The notes: a model not told the origin generated them from the sequence alone. Positions 33,622-43,472 are shown, numbered from the stretch's first letter. The stretch: DNA of 56,849 bases from Candidatus Goldiibacteriota bacterium (GCA_018000835.1 JAGNJD010000011.1:1-56849), one strand, 5' to 3'. Numbers and translations: made by a program.

Positions 33622-34245
33622 TCATTTTATTATTACTCTGTTTTTATATCTTAAATCCAGATATGAATATTTTTTGCCGGTTTTTTGCATAACTATGTAT
33701 AAATTTTTCATCTTTTCATTGGTTATGGAATTGCCCATATAAACTTTTTTCCCATCTACCGTAATAAGTATTATGTTGTTCGTGTCCTTTAGGTTCACCT
33801 CCGAAATTTTTGATAAATACCTGTTTTTTATTTTAAGCGTCTGTAAATATGCGCTTTTATATTCAGGCCTTTTTTCGTTTAATTCAACGCCGGTTATTAC
33901 GGGCAGCGTCTTTGAATCTATGTTGTTTTCAACCAGTTCTTTTTTTCCATTGCTGTAAACGATGTATAAGTTATCCTTTATGATTAAAAATTTTTCTGAT
34001 TTAAAAAAAGGAATTTCAAACGAAATTTTTTCCGGTTTTATTTTTATACTGTCAAAAAAATACCGAACTATAAGATTTAACGAGAATAAAAAGATTGTAA
34101 AAATTGCAATCGTTATCAGCAAACTACGTATGAAATAAAATACATTTTTTGACATTGTAGTAGTAGTGTTTAATTTTGTATAAAGCGGCGTAAACTCAAT
34201 TTTTTTCTTTCTTTTTCTCACAAAATTAAATTTATAATCCTGCAT
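33622..34245 (-). CDS. ftsQ: FtsQ/DivIB-like division protein without POTRA domain
   Basis: 207 residues, between ddl and ftsA as expected for ftsQ. A cytoplasmic tail (1-35) is followed by one transmembrane segment (about 36-66) and then almost directly by the FtsQ beta domain (FLIIKDNLYIVY, LPVITGVELN, the long YLSKISEVNL-type strands and a C-terminal VYMGNSITNEKMKN). Typical FtsQ is 250-300 residues with an intervening POTRA of about 70. Here only about 15 residues stand in its place. Identification rests on context and the beta-domain pattern. It overlaps ddl by 14 bases. Confidence 0.75.
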   Translation of the reverse strand: MQDYKFNFVRKRKKKIEFTPLYTKLNTTTTMSKNVFYFIRSLLITIAIFTIFLFSLNLIVRYFFDSIKIKPEKISFEIPFFKSEKFLIIKDNLYIVYSNGKKELVENNIDSKTLPVITGVELNEKRPEYKSAYLQTLKIKNRYLSKISEVNLKDTNNIILITVDGKKVYMGNSITNEKMKNLYIVMQKTGKKYSYLDLRYKNRVIIK

Positions 34246-35155
34246 TTTTTTTCCTTTTTAACGTTTCTTTTATGAAAATTAAAAGCAACTCATAAAATGA
34301 AATTCCATAATGTCTTGCAGATTCCGGAAATAAACTTAAAGACGTCATACCGGGCAGTGTATTAACCTCAAGCACAAAAACATTTTCCCCCTGCACCATC
34401 ATGTCAATTCTCGAATAATCCCGGCACTCCAGAATTTTATGCGCTTTTACGGCATATTGTTGTGCTTTTTTATATGCCTGTTTATTTATGGATGCAGGTA
34501 TTTTATGTTCGGACATTCCCTTTTCGTATTTTGCGGTGTAATCATAAAACTGTCTTTGGGGAATTATTTCTATTATTGGTAAAGCCCTGTCAACAAGAAC
34601 AGGAACGGAAATTTCCGTTCCCTTTATGTATCGTTCTACAAGGACTTTTTTGCCATATCCGGATGCTTTCATGAAACCTTTTTTTGCATCTTTTTTGTCT
34701 GTTACGATGGAAACGCCTATGGCAGACCCTTCTGCGGCCGGTTTAAAAACAAGCGGATATTTTATTTTAATTTTTTTTACGTCTTCCGGTTTTTCGATGA
34801 CGCACCACTCAGGCGTGGGTATTTCGTTACGTTCAAACAATTGTTTTGAAATTATTTTATTCATTCCGAGCACGGAGCCAATAACCCCGCTGCCGGTATA
34901 CGGAATCCCGTAAAATTCGAGGATTCCCTGCATGACTCCGTCTTCCCCGTAGGTTCCATGCAAAGCAAGAAGCGCAACGTCAATTTTTTCTCTTAAAACT
35001 TTTTCCATGCTCCTTTCGTTTACGTCTATGGCAACGACGTTATGTTTGTGTTTTTTCAGTTCGTCATACATCGCCATGCCTGATTTCAACGAAATCTCTC
35101 TTTCGTTTGACAGGCCGCCCATCAACACGCCTATCTTTAAATCCATGACGTTCAT
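34232..35155 (-). CDS. ddl: D-alanine--D-alanine ligase
   Basis: A 307-residue ATP-grasp ligase: GGLSNEREISLKSG start, HGTYGEDGVMQGILE, PLVFKPAAEGSAIGV and LEVNTLPGMT. It joins two D-Ala for the peptide stem added by MurF. GGAGCAGG precedes the ATG. The length is standard. Confidence 0.95.
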   Translation of the reverse strand: MNVMDLKIGVLMGGLSNEREISLKSGMAMYDELKKHKHNVVAIDVNERSMEKVLREKIDVALLALHGTYGEDGVMQGILEFYGIPYTGSGVIGSVLGMNKIISKQLFERNEIPTPEWCVIEKPEDVKKIKIKYPLVFKPAAEGSAIGVSIVTDKKDAKKGFMKASGYGKKVLVERYIKGTEISVPVLVDRALPIIEIIPQRQFYDYTAKYEKGMSEHKIPASINKQAYKKAQQYAVKAHKILECRDYSRIDMMVQGENVFVLEVNTLPGMTSLSLFPESARHYGISFYELLLIFIKETLKRKKNAGL

Positions 35156-35167
35156 TATCCTGCTCCT

Positions 35168-36070
35168 TTATTTAATGATAATTACTTCTTCTTTCAATTT
35201 TATCTTAAATTTTTTATATACTTTATTTTTTACGATTTTTGCAAGTCGCATGACGTCGTCAAAAGTGGCTTTACCTTTATTAATTATGAAATTGGCGTGC
35301 ATTTCTGAAACAGTTGCATCTCCCACGGAAAATCCTTTTAACCCTGCATTTTCAATCAGCATTCCAGCCGAAAATTTTTTTGTATTCTTAAAAAAACTAC
35401 CTGCACAGGCAGCGTTCCATGGATGCTTTGCATGCCTTATTTTTAATATCTGCTTCATTTCCTTTAACGTTTTTCTTCCGTCCTTGGGAAAAACTTTTAT
35501 CGTAGCGCCAAGAATGGCACTTCCGTCTTTTTGAAAAATACTGTTTCTATATGAAAATATTTTTTTGTTGTTCAATATCTTAAACTGCCCTTTCCTGTCA
35601 ACCACTAAAATATTTTTTATAAAATTTCCTATGTATTTTCCATAAGCACCTGCATTCATATAAATTGCACCGCCTATGGTTCCGGGAATGCCGGACAAAA
35701 ATTCCAGTCCCCCAATATCGTTTTTTATCATGTAATCAAGAAGTCGGTCATTTTGCACTCCCGCACCGGCAAAAATCAGATTTTTTGAGTTACCGGCGAT
35801 TTTTTCAAAATCACCCTTTAAACTGATAAAAACGATGTCCGGTTTTCCGTCGCGGACAAGGACGTTCGTAAGATTGCCGATTACAAAATATTTTTTCCCG
35901 CATGAATTGAGAATTCTTATCGCGTCAATTATCTGGTTTAATTTATGAATCTCAATTAATGCCGCTATCTTTCCGCCTATTTTAAAATTGCTGTGTCTTT
36001 TTACGTCCCAGTTTCTGTAAAAAGGAACGTTAAAAATCCTTAATTCCCGAAACAAATTTATTTTATCCAT
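35168..36070 (-). CDS. murB: UDP-N-acetylenolpyruvoylglucosamine reductase
   Basis: A 300-residue FAD enzyme: the N-terminal FKIGGKIAALIEI loop, YFVIGNLTNVLVRDG (FAD binding), SGIPGTIGGAIYMNAGAYG, SYRNSIF, and the catalytic Ser region ACAGSFFKN. It makes UDP-MurNAc. It overlaps murC by 13 bases. The full family length is present. Confidence 0.95.
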   Translation of the reverse strand: MDKINLFRELRIFNVPFYRNWDVKRHSNFKIGGKIAALIEIHKLNQIIDAIRILNSCGKKYFVIGNLTNVLVRDGKPDIVFISLKGDFEKIAGNSKNLIFAGAGVQNDRLLDYMIKNDIGGLEFLSGIPGTIGGAIYMNAGAYGKYIGNFIKNILVVDRKGQFKILNNKKIFSYRNSIFQKDGSAILGATIKVFPKDGRKTLKEMKQILKIRHAKHPWNAACAGSFFKNTKKFSAGMLIENAGLKGFSVGDATVSEMHANFIINKGKATFDDVMRLAKIVKNKVYKKFKIKLKEEVIIIK

Positions 36071-37428
36071 TTTTCTATCTCTTTTCTGATTTCATAAATG
36101 TTTCCGGCGCCAAGAATAAAAACTATGTCGTTTTTATCAACAAATCTTTTTAATCTGTTTATGATTGATTCCCAGTCCTGTTCATAATATACGTTTTTAA
36201 AACCGCCCGCGGACATGTAATCTTTTATGAGTGCCGGCGTAACGCCTGGAATAGGTGCTTCACGTGCAGGGTATATATTATCCAGAATTACGACGTCTGC
36301 CAGGGAAAGTGCCGACGCAAAATCCTTATACAAAAGCCGGGTTCTTGAAAAAAGATGCGGCTGAAAAATCACTATGACCTTATTTTTTGCAATCTCACGA
36401 CCGGTTTCAAGAACTTTTCTTATTTCCATCGGGTGATGTGCATAATCGTCTATAATCGTATAACTCTTTTGTTTATATACGTTAAAACGTCTCTGGACGT
36501 TTTCAAAATTCCTCAATGCCTTTTTTATCACGTTTAATTTGATGCCGGAATCCACTGAAATGGCTATCGCCATTAAGGAATTCTGGATGTTATGCCTGCC
36601 CGGTATTCCGAGAACAAAACGTCCGAGTTTTTTATTTCTGTAAACGACGTCATACGATTGTTTAAGATTAAAATTATTGGTTTTTATGTTTTCCGCATAA
36701 ACGTCGTTTGTTTTGTCAAAACCAAAAAAAACTGTCCGGACAAAAACGTCGGATTGTATTGAACGGACGTTTGGATCGTCTCCATTTAAATATGCCGTTC
36801 CGTAAAATGGAATGTTATTGATGAACCTGACGAATGCCTCTTTTAATGAATCCATTTTTTTGTAATAGTCCATGTGGTCGTTGTCTATGTTGGTAACGCC
36901 GACTATGACGGGATTTAATTTCAAAAACGACCCAAATGCTTCGCATGCTTCCGCTATGACGTATTTTCCCCTGCCTGCCTTTGCATGGCTGCCTTTTGCC
37001 CTTACTACTCCGCCAACAATGTAGGTTGGGTCAAGTTTTGCTTCTTCAAATATGGATGCAAGCATTGACGTTGTTGTGGTTTTACCGTGTGACCCTGCAA
37101 TTGCGATGCCGTATTTCAGTCTCATTATTTCGTCCAGCATGACAGATCGCGGCACAACCGGAATTTTCTGATTTCTTGCTTCCGTAAGTTCTACGTTTGT
37201 TTCCGAAACGGCATTTGAATAAACGACGACGTCGGCACCTTTTACGTTTTTTGCATCATGACCAATAAATATCCTGCCGCCAAGTTTTTTTATTCTACTC
37301 GTATTTTCACTTTCCTTTATGTCGGAACCGCTTACCTTATATCCCATGTTTAAAAACACTTCTGCAATTCCGTTCATTCCTGCCCCGCCAATTCCGACAA
37401 AATATATGTGTTTTACTCTTTTTTGCAT
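36058..37428 (-). CDS. murC: UDP-N-acetylmuramate--L-alanine ligase
   Basis: A 456-residue Mur ligase with the MurC N terminus YFVGIGGAGMNGIAEV, the P-loop GSHGKTTT, the NIDNDHMDYY motif and the C-terminal DDYAHHPMEI. It adds L-Ala to UDP-MurNAc. AGGAGACG precedes the ATG. It overlaps murG upstream by 16 bases. About 20 ACGT tetramers occur in this gene region, a feature of core genes here. Confidence 0.96.
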   Translation of the reverse strand: MQKRVKHIYFVGIGGAGMNGIAEVFLNMGYKVSGSDIKESENTSRIKKLGGRIFIGHDAKNVKGADVVVYSNAVSETNVELTEARNQKIPVVPRSVMLDEIMRLKYGIAIAGSHGKTTTTSMLASIFEEAKLDPTYIVGGVVRAKGSHAKAGRGKYVIAEACEAFGSFLKLNPVIVGVTNIDNDHMDYYKKMDSLKEAFVRFINNIPFYGTAYLNGDDPNVRSIQSDVFVRTVFFGFDKTNDVYAENIKTNNFNLKQSYDVVYRNKKLGRFVLGIPGRHNIQNSLMAIAISVDSGIKLNVIKKALRNFENVQRRFNVYKQKSYTIIDDYAHHPMEIRKVLETGREIAKNKVIVIFQPHLFSRTRLLYKDFASALSLADVVILDNIYPAREAPIPGVTPALIKDYMSAGGFKNVYYEQDWESIINRLKRFVDKNDIVFILGAGNIYEIRKEIEKWIK

Positions 37429-38510
37429 TTTACGTCTCCTGTGATGAAATCAATTATGTTCTTTGCACCATTTTTAACATTTAATTTTTTTATGTTTTTT
37501 TTTATGCGTTCGTTGTTCCTTTTATTTGTTAAAAATTTTAATGCAGCAACCAGGTTATTTTCGTTTAAATCGTCGTCTTTTATTACAACCGCGGCTTTGT
37601 TTTTTTTAAACAACGCTGCATTTTTTTCCTGATGATTATCGGTTGCGTAAGGGTATGGTATCAGGACGGACGGCGTTGCAGTAGCAACGATTTCAGAAAG
37701 AGTGCTGGCTCCCGCCCTTAAAACGGCTGCATCCGCTGCTGCATACGCAACGCCTGAATTAAAAATAAAATCATAAATCCTTATTTTTATTTTTGATTCT
37801 TTTATTACGTTTTTTATTTTTTTATAATCCGCTTTTCCGGTCATCCATATTATCTGGACGTCTTTTATTTCTTTTTCAATTTTTTTCAGGGATAACGTTA
37901 CCACGTCGTTTATCTTTTTTGCCGCACGACTGCCCGGCATGATTAATATGGTTTTCCTGTTCTTATCAAGTTTAAAAAATTTTATGCCGTAATTTTTGTC
38001 GTATTTCAGGATTGAATGCCTGACCGGATTCCCGGTTACCTTGGTTTTATTATCAGGAAAATATTTCTTTGTCTCTTCAAAACCGGTTGTAATTCTGTCC
38101 ACAAACGTTCCGAGAATTCTGTTGGCAATTCCGGGATAAACGTTAGGTTCATGGATGAGCGTTTTCTTTTTTGTAAGAACTGCGGCGGCAAGCATCGGAA
38201 ACGATACAAAGCCTCCGGTTCCTATGACAAAATCCGGATTAAAATCTTTTATGATGCGTCCGGATTCAAAAATTGCTTTTATGATGGAAAAAAAATTCTG
38301 CAGATTTTTAATCGTAAACCGGCGGATTAATGGTTTCGCCGGGATTGAAACGAAATCAAACCTGAACTTTTTTATTATGTCCTTTTCCATCCCATTTTCA
38401 CTTCCGACAAAAAGAATTTTTGTCTTTTCTCTCATCGCCAGTTCTTCTGCCATTGCAATCGCCGGGAAAATGTGTCCGCCGGTTCCGCCGCAGGCAAAAA
38501 TTACGTTCAT
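37413..38510 (-). CDS. murG: UDP-GlcNAc:lipid I transferase MurG
   Basis: A 365-residue GT28 enzyme: CGGTGGHIFPAIAMAEEL at the start, FVSIPAKPLIRR, GTGGFVSFPMLAAA, IHEPNVYPGIANR, and the C-terminal RAGASTLSEIVA and PYPYATDNHQ. It makes lipid II on the inner membrane face. It overlaps ftsW's stop by four bases. Confidence 0.96.
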   Translation of the reverse strand: MNVIFACGGTGGHIFPAIAMAEELAMREKTKILFVGSENGMEKDIIKKFRFDFVSIPAKPLIRRFTIKNLQNFFSIIKAIFESGRIIKDFNPDFVIGTGGFVSFPMLAAAVLTKKKTLIHEPNVYPGIANRILGTFVDRITTGFEETKKYFPDNKTKVTGNPVRHSILKYDKNYGIKFFKLDKNRKTILIMPGSRAAKKINDVVTLSLKKIEKEIKDVQIIWMTGKADYKKIKNVIKESKIKIRIYDFIFNSGVAYAAADAAVLRAGASTLSEIVATATPSVLIPYPYATDNHQEKNAALFKKNKAAVVIKDDDLNENNLVAALKFLTNKRNNERIKKNIKKLNVKNGAKNIIDFITGDVKCKKE

Positions 38511-39616
38511 AACGTGCCTCCATGGACTTCCCTTGATATGGATAAAATAACGGATATGGCTATGATGTTTGAAATCAAAGCCGTTCCCCCATAACTAAAA
38601 AACGGCAGTGTAGTTCCTTTTGGCGGGAACCATCCTATGGCAACAAAAATATTGGTCAATGCCTGTATTATTATCATAAGGGTTAACCCCACAGCAAGAT
38701 ATTTATAAAAATTATCCTTTGTGGTTACCGAAATATAGACGCCTCTTTGCAAAATGAGATAAAATCCGATAAGGACGAGAATGCATCCCCACGTTCCAAG
38801 TTCTTCACCTATTATTGAAAATATGTAATCCGTATGAGGAGCAGGCAGATAATAAAACTTCTGCTGGCTTTGAAAAAACCCGTTGCCAAGAGGCCCTCCG
38901 GAGCCGATTGCTATAAGGGACTGTATTACCTGCCAGCCGGCTCCATAATAATCCTGCCATGGATTTAAAAAAATAAAGAGTCTTTTTAATCTGTATGGTT
39001 CCATAAAAATAAAATACAGGGTTATAAAAACGCCGGCAAAAAACAAAATGATAAAATAAGTCATTTTAATGCCTGCAACGAAAGTCATTGCCAGAAAAAG
39101 CATTGCAATGATTATTGCACCGCCTAAATCTCTTTGTTTAATCAGGGCAACGACGATTATGCACGTTATTATTGTTGATATTAAAAGTTTTCCGGAAGGT
39201 TTTACGTTATCTTTGCCAAACAAATAAGCAAGAAAAAAAATGTAAAACAATTTTGCTATTTCAAATGGCTGAAAAGAAGGCAGCGGTCCTATTTTAAGCC
39301 ATCGCGTAGCTCCGTTTGCTTTTCTGCCAAAACCAGGTATGTGAACGGCAAAAAGCATTAAGATACTTACAAAAGTCAGAAGCGGAATTATTTTTTTCAG
39401 ATTTTCTTTGTCCATTTTATAAAAAACAAATCCCGTCAAACAACCGATGACCAGCCATAAAAATTGTCTTTTAAAAAAATATGCGCCGTCCTTATAGGTT
39501 CCTATGGCAAGAACAGTACTACTGCTGTATACCATTATAAGTCCGCCCAGAACCAGGATAAAAGCCGTAATAAAAAGCGTATTATCCACGTAATTACCAG
39601 AATTTTTTTTATGCAT
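38507..39616 (-). CDS. ftsW: Peptidoglycan polymerase FtsW (SEDS family)
   Basis: A 369-residue protein with about ten transmembrane segments. SEDS landmarks: YSSSTVLAIGTYKDGAYFFK, ATRWLKIGPLPSFQPFEIAK, the EELGTWG region and FFSYGGTALISN. It polymerises septal glycan with FtsI. In-frame ATGs lie further upstream (39715, 39652) inside murD; the ATG at 39616 has AAAGGCGG at good spacing and overlaps the murD stop by eight bases, so I choose it. Confidence 0.93.
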   Translation of the reverse strand: MHKKNSGNYVDNTLFITAFILVLGGLIMVYSSSTVLAIGTYKDGAYFFKRQFLWLVIGCLTGFVFYKMDKENLKKIIPLLTFVSILMLFAVHIPGFGRKANGATRWLKIGPLPSFQPFEIAKLFYIFFLAYLFGKDNVKPSGKLLISTIITCIIVVALIKQRDLGGAIIIAMLFLAMTFVAGIKMTYFIILFFAGVFITLYFIFMEPYRLKRLFIFLNPWQDYYGAGWQVIQSLIAIGSGGPLGNGFFQSQQKFYYLPAPHTDYIFSIIGEELGTWGCILVLIGFYLILQRGVYISVTTKDNFYKYLAVGLTLMIIIQALTNIFVAIGWFPPKGTTLPFFSYGGTALISNIIAISVILSISREVHGGTL

Positions 39617-40979
39617 TTTTTGCCGCCTTTTGAACGCTTCTTTTAAAATCATTGCCACGTTCTTCGTAATTCTTATACATGTCAAAACTTGCACATCCCG
39701 GAGAAAAAAGGACAATTTTGGTTTCTTTTTCTTCGAGAGATTTTTTTATCACGTCATCCATGTTGTCCGCCTCGGAAACGTTTATTTTGTCCTTAAAAAT
39801 GTTCCTTATTTTTTCCCTGTTTTCACCAAAAGCAATGATTTTTTTTACGTTACCCGGCAATACGGCATAAAGTTGTTTAAAATCCGTATTCTTTTCCCTT
39901 CCACCCAGTATAAGAACCATATCTTCATTGAAAGTTCTTACCGCTTTTATAACTGCATTAACGTTCGTTCCTTTTGAATCGTTATAAAATTTTTTACCGT
40001 TTATTTCTCCGGAAAATTCTATTCTATGACTCAACCCTTCAAAATTTTTAATTACTTCCCTCGTTCCGGAAAAATCAAGTCCTAAAATATCCGAAATTAT
40101 TATCGCCGGCAATACGTTCTCCTGGTTATGTTGACCCATAAGTTTTAGTTCTTTTGTTTCAAAAAGTTCATTCCTTCTGCCAAAAACGTTTTTTATGAAT
40201 TTTCCGTTTTCTACGTAATATCCGTCTTTTAAAACGTTGTTTGCAGAAAATAAAATTTTGGTACACTTTGCCATGGACGACATAATTCCAGTAAATTTAT
40301 CGTCGTTATTAAGCAATAAAAAATCTTTTTGCGTCTGATTTCTGAAAATATTTGCCTTTGCTTCTGCGTATGCCTGCAACGTCTGATATCTGTCAAGATG
40401 ATCGTCCGTTATGTTTAATATCACGGAAATGTATGGTTTAAAATCAATAATCGTCTCCAGCTGAAAACTGGAAACTTCAAGAACAACGTAATCGTATTTA
40501 TGAATTTCATTAAGTATTTCACAAAACGGCGTTCCTACGTTTCCGGCCATTGTAACTTTTTCTCCCATCTGTTTTCTTAACATTTCATAAACCAGTTTTG
40601 TTGTAGTTGTTTTGCCATTTGTCCCGGTTATGGCTATTATTTTTAAAGGATATTCCTTACAGAACTGGTATGCAAATTCAATTTCTCCCATGAATAATTT
40701 ATTGTTCCTTTTAACTATGTCAAGCCATTTTGGAATGACTGCAACGCCCGGGGATACGACGATAATGTCCGAATGTATGAAACTCTCGTCTTTGTGCCCG
40801 TCCGTTTCAAGGATAACACCTTTTTTTTCAAGTTCCAGAGCCGCTTCTGATAATTTTGCACGTGATTTAACGTCGCTTAAAATAATTTGTCCGGGATTTT
40901 TATTTAACGCAAATTTTGCAACAGAAACGCCGCTTTTACCTGCACCCAGAATTAATATATTTTTCCCGGTTAAGTCCAT
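39609..40979 (-). CDS. murD: UDP-N-acetylmuramoylalanine--D-glutamate ligase
   Basis: A 456-residue Mur ligase: ILILGAGKSGVSVAKF start, P-loop GTNGKTTT, LNITDDHLDRY, YNDSKGTNVNA and FSPGCASFDMYKNYEERG. It adds D-Glu. A GTG at 40988 is in frame and overlaps the mraY stop, but GAGGTG sits six bases before the ATG at 40979, giving the usual N terminus MDLTGKN. Confidence 0.95.
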   Translation of the reverse strand: MDLTGKNILILGAGKSGVSVAKFALNKNPGQIILSDVKSRAKLSEAALELEKKGVILETDGHKDESFIHSDIIVVSPGVAVIPKWLDIVKRNNKLFMGEIEFAYQFCKEYPLKIIAITGTNGKTTTTKLVYEMLRKQMGEKVTMAGNVGTPFCEILNEIHKYDYVVLEVSSFQLETIIDFKPYISVILNITDDHLDRYQTLQAYAEAKANIFRNQTQKDFLLLNNDDKFTGIMSSMAKCTKILFSANNVLKDGYYVENGKFIKNVFGRRNELFETKELKLMGQHNQENVLPAIIISDILGLDFSGTREVIKNFEGLSHRIEFSGEINGKKFYNDSKGTNVNAVIKAVRTFNEDMVLILGGREKNTDFKQLYAVLPGNVKKIIAFGENREKIRNIFKDKINVSEADNMDDVIKKSLEEKETKIVLFSPGCASFDMYKNYEERGNDFKRSVQKAAKNA

Positions 40980-40984
40980 CGTTT

Positions 40985-42070
40985 TCACCTCAACTTAAGC
41001 GTGCTTAACGTAAAAATCAGAATAATTACCGATGCTATCCAGAATCTTACTATAATTTTAGGTTCGGATACGCCTTTTAACTGGAAATGATGATGAAGCG
41101 GAGCCATGGCAAAAATTCTTTTTTTCGTAAATTTATATGAAGCAACCTGCAGAATAACCGACAAAACTTCTATTACGAATATTATTCCTATGATGAGCAT
41201 TAATAATTCCTGCTTTATCAAAACCGCAACGGTTCCTATCATCCCGCCAAGCATGAGCGAACCAATGTCTCCCATAAAAATTTCTGCAGGATATGCATTA
41301 AACCACAAAAACCCGAGTATGGCGCCTGCCATTGCGGCGCATGTAACTGCAAGTTCGCCGCACTGTGGGACGTACATTATCAAAAGATAATTACTGGCTT
41401 TTATGTTCCCGATTAAATATGACAGAACGGCAAGGATAAAAAAAACAAAAAAACAAAGTCCGGATGCAAGTCCATCCAATCCATCGGTAAGATTGACTGC
41501 GTTTGACCACGATGTTATGACAAGAATTGCAAAAATGGAATATATCCACACGTTAAGGAAAAAAGGTGTTTTTATGAAAGGAACGTTTATGTGCGTTTTA
41601 AATGCAAACGTATTTGAAGTAAATTTTAAATAAAGCAGGACGATTAAAAGCGAGCCTATAATCTGCAGAAAAAGTTTTGCTTTTGCAGGAAGCCCTTTTG
41701 CTCCTATTTTTAATTTTAATAAATCGTCAATCAGTCCGATAATCATGAACCAGAAAACAGAAAACACTGTTATGTAAAGATAACTGTTGTCAAATCTCCC
41801 CCATAATCCTATGGAAACGATAAAAGAAATAAATATCAATATGCCGCCCATTGTTGGCGTGCCTTTTTTTTCCAGATGTTTTTTGGGGCCATCTTCCCGG
41901 ATAACCTGTACTATTTTATGTTCTTTTAATTTATTTATTACAAATCCGCCCATTAATATGGAAACGATAAAGGCGGTTATGGCTGCAAAGGCAGTTCTCA
42001 CCGTTATGTATCTAAAAACGTTAAAAAACGATATGTATTCATGCAAAGGATAAATCAGATGATAAAACAT
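40985..42070 (-). CDS. mraY: Phospho-MurNAc-pentapeptide transferase MraY
   Basis: A 361-residue integral membrane enzyme, about ten transmembrane segments. Motifs: HLEKKGTPTMGGILI, the aspartate-rich GLIDDLLKLK, NLTDGLDGLASG, FLWFNAYPAEIFMGDIGS, and MAPLHHHFQLKG. It makes lipid I. AAGGAGATAAC precedes the ATG. It begins one base after the murF stop. Confidence 0.96.
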   Translation of the reverse strand: MFYHLIYPLHEYISFFNVFRYITVRTAFAAITAFIVSILMGGFVINKLKEHKIVQVIREDGPKKHLEKKGTPTMGGILIFISFIVSIGLWGRFDNSYLYITVFSVFWFMIIGLIDDLLKLKIGAKGLPAKAKLFLQIIGSLLIVLLYLKFTSNTFAFKTHINVPFIKTPFFLNVWIYSIFAILVITSWSNAVNLTDGLDGLASGLCFFVFFILAVLSYLIGNIKASNYLLIMYVPQCGELAVTCAAMAGAILGFLWFNAYPAEIFMGDIGSLMLGGMIGTVAVLIKQELLMLIIGIIFVIEVLSVILQVASYKFTKKRIFAMAPLHHHFQLKGVSEPKIIVRFWIASVIILIFTLSTLKLR

Positions 42071-42071
42071 G

Positions 42072-43472
42072 TTATCTCCTTTTATAAATGAATTTCAAAT
42101 TATCCAGTATTTCTTCCAGTTTATTTTTCCTTGATCCTTTCAGGAACAGAGTATCTCCCTTTTTGATTATTCCGGATAAATAATCGCTCATCTGCTTCTT
42201 CTGATTAAAATTAAAAATCCTGACCACGTTTCTATCCCCGCCTGATTTTACAAAGCCTTCCAGATAATAATCAGAATATTTTCCCGTTGCAATGAGTTTC
42301 TTTAATTCAACGTCCGCAAACAAACCACCGACGTCATTGTGAAATTTTCTGGTCCAGGTTCCGAGTTCATACATGTCTCCAATGACCGCTATGACGTTAT
42401 TAAATTTCTTTTCTTTCAGAAACTGTAAAGCCGCCTTAAAAGAATCCGGATTGGCATTATAACAATCCCTTATGACGGTAATTCCGCCATGATGCCTTTC
42501 TTCAAGCCTCATCATGTTTTTTAATCTGAAATCTTTCATTGCATTTTTTACGTCGGATAATTTTATGCCAAAAAACGATGAAGCTGCGGCGGCCGCTGCT
42601 ACGTTATATGCATTATGTATCCCGGGCAATTGTGTATAGACATCAACGTTTTCTTTTTTTGTTTCCATATTAAAAGACACTCTGCCGTTATTGTTACGGA
42701 TGCCGGATATTCTTAAATCGGCTTCTTCCGACGTCCCAAAACTGCATAGTCTCACGTCTTTAACTATTTTTCCTGCCCTCTTTGATAAAAACTCATAATA
42801 TTCGTCGTCCCTGTTTAATACCGCTATGCCGAATTTTTTCAATCCATAAAAAATTTCAGATTTTGCCCTTGCTATGTTTTTTTTGCTCTTCAATAATCCT
42901 ATGTGCGATAACCCGACATTTGTAATGACGGCAACGTCTGTTTTTATAAATTCCGTTATCTTTTTTATTTCACCTGCTTTGTTCATTCCAATTTCGAGAA
43001 TCAGAATTTTATGATCTTTGTTTAGTTCAAATATGGTTAAAGGTATTCCTATTATGTTATTAAAACTTTTCGGACTTTTAGCAATAATTTTTTTATCTGT
43101 TTTTTCTGTAAAAATTTTGTTTAAAATTTCCTTTACCGTGGTTTTGCCGTTGCTGCCCGTAATTGCAATTACCTTTACTTTTTCCATTTTGTCCAGATAA
43201 TAAGCAGCCAGTTTTAATAAAGCCTCCTTTGTATCTTTTACGTTTATTATTTTTTTATCCTCGTATTTTTCAGCAATGGTTAAAATTGCCCCTTTTTTAA
43301 AAGCATCTCCGATAAAATTATGTCCATCGGTGTTTTCCCCTTTTATTGCAAAAAAAACGTCTCCTTTTTTTAACGTCCTCGTATCAATGGAAATGCCTTT
43401 TACGCGTTCATCTTTTGAAAAATCAAAATTTTTATTGAATACTTTGTATATTTCCTTTAACGTAAGATTCAT
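42072..43472 (-). CDS. murF: UDP-MurNAc-tripeptide--D-Ala-D-Ala ligase
   Basis: A 466-residue Mur ligase: N-terminal DTRTLKKGDVFFAIKGENTD, P-loop GSNGKTTV, TNVGLSHIGLL and the DCYNANPDSFKAALQ motif that marks MurF. It adds D-Ala-D-Ala (product of Ddl, encoded in the same operon). ATGA overlap with murE. Confidence 0.95.
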   Translation of the reverse strand: MNLTLKEIYKVFNKNFDFSKDERVKGISIDTRTLKKGDVFFAIKGENTDGHNFIGDAFKKGAILTIAEKYEDKKIINVKDTKEALLKLAAYYLDKMEKVKVIAITGSNGKTTVKEILNKIFTEKTDKKIIAKSPKSFNNIIGIPLTIFELNKDHKILILEIGMNKAGEIKKITEFIKTDVAVITNVGLSHIGLLKSKKNIARAKSEIFYGLKKFGIAVLNRDDEYYEFLSKRAGKIVKDVRLCSFGTSEEADLRISGIRNNNGRVSFNMETKKENVDVYTQLPGIHNAYNVAAAAAASSFFGIKLSDVKNAMKDFRLKNMMRLEERHHGGITVIRDCYNANPDSFKAALQFLKEKKFNNVIAVIGDMYELGTWTRKFHNDVGGLFADVELKKLIATGKYSDYYLEGFVKSGGDRNVVRIFNFNQKKQMSDYLSGIIKKGDTLFLKGSRKNKLEEILDNLKFIYKRR

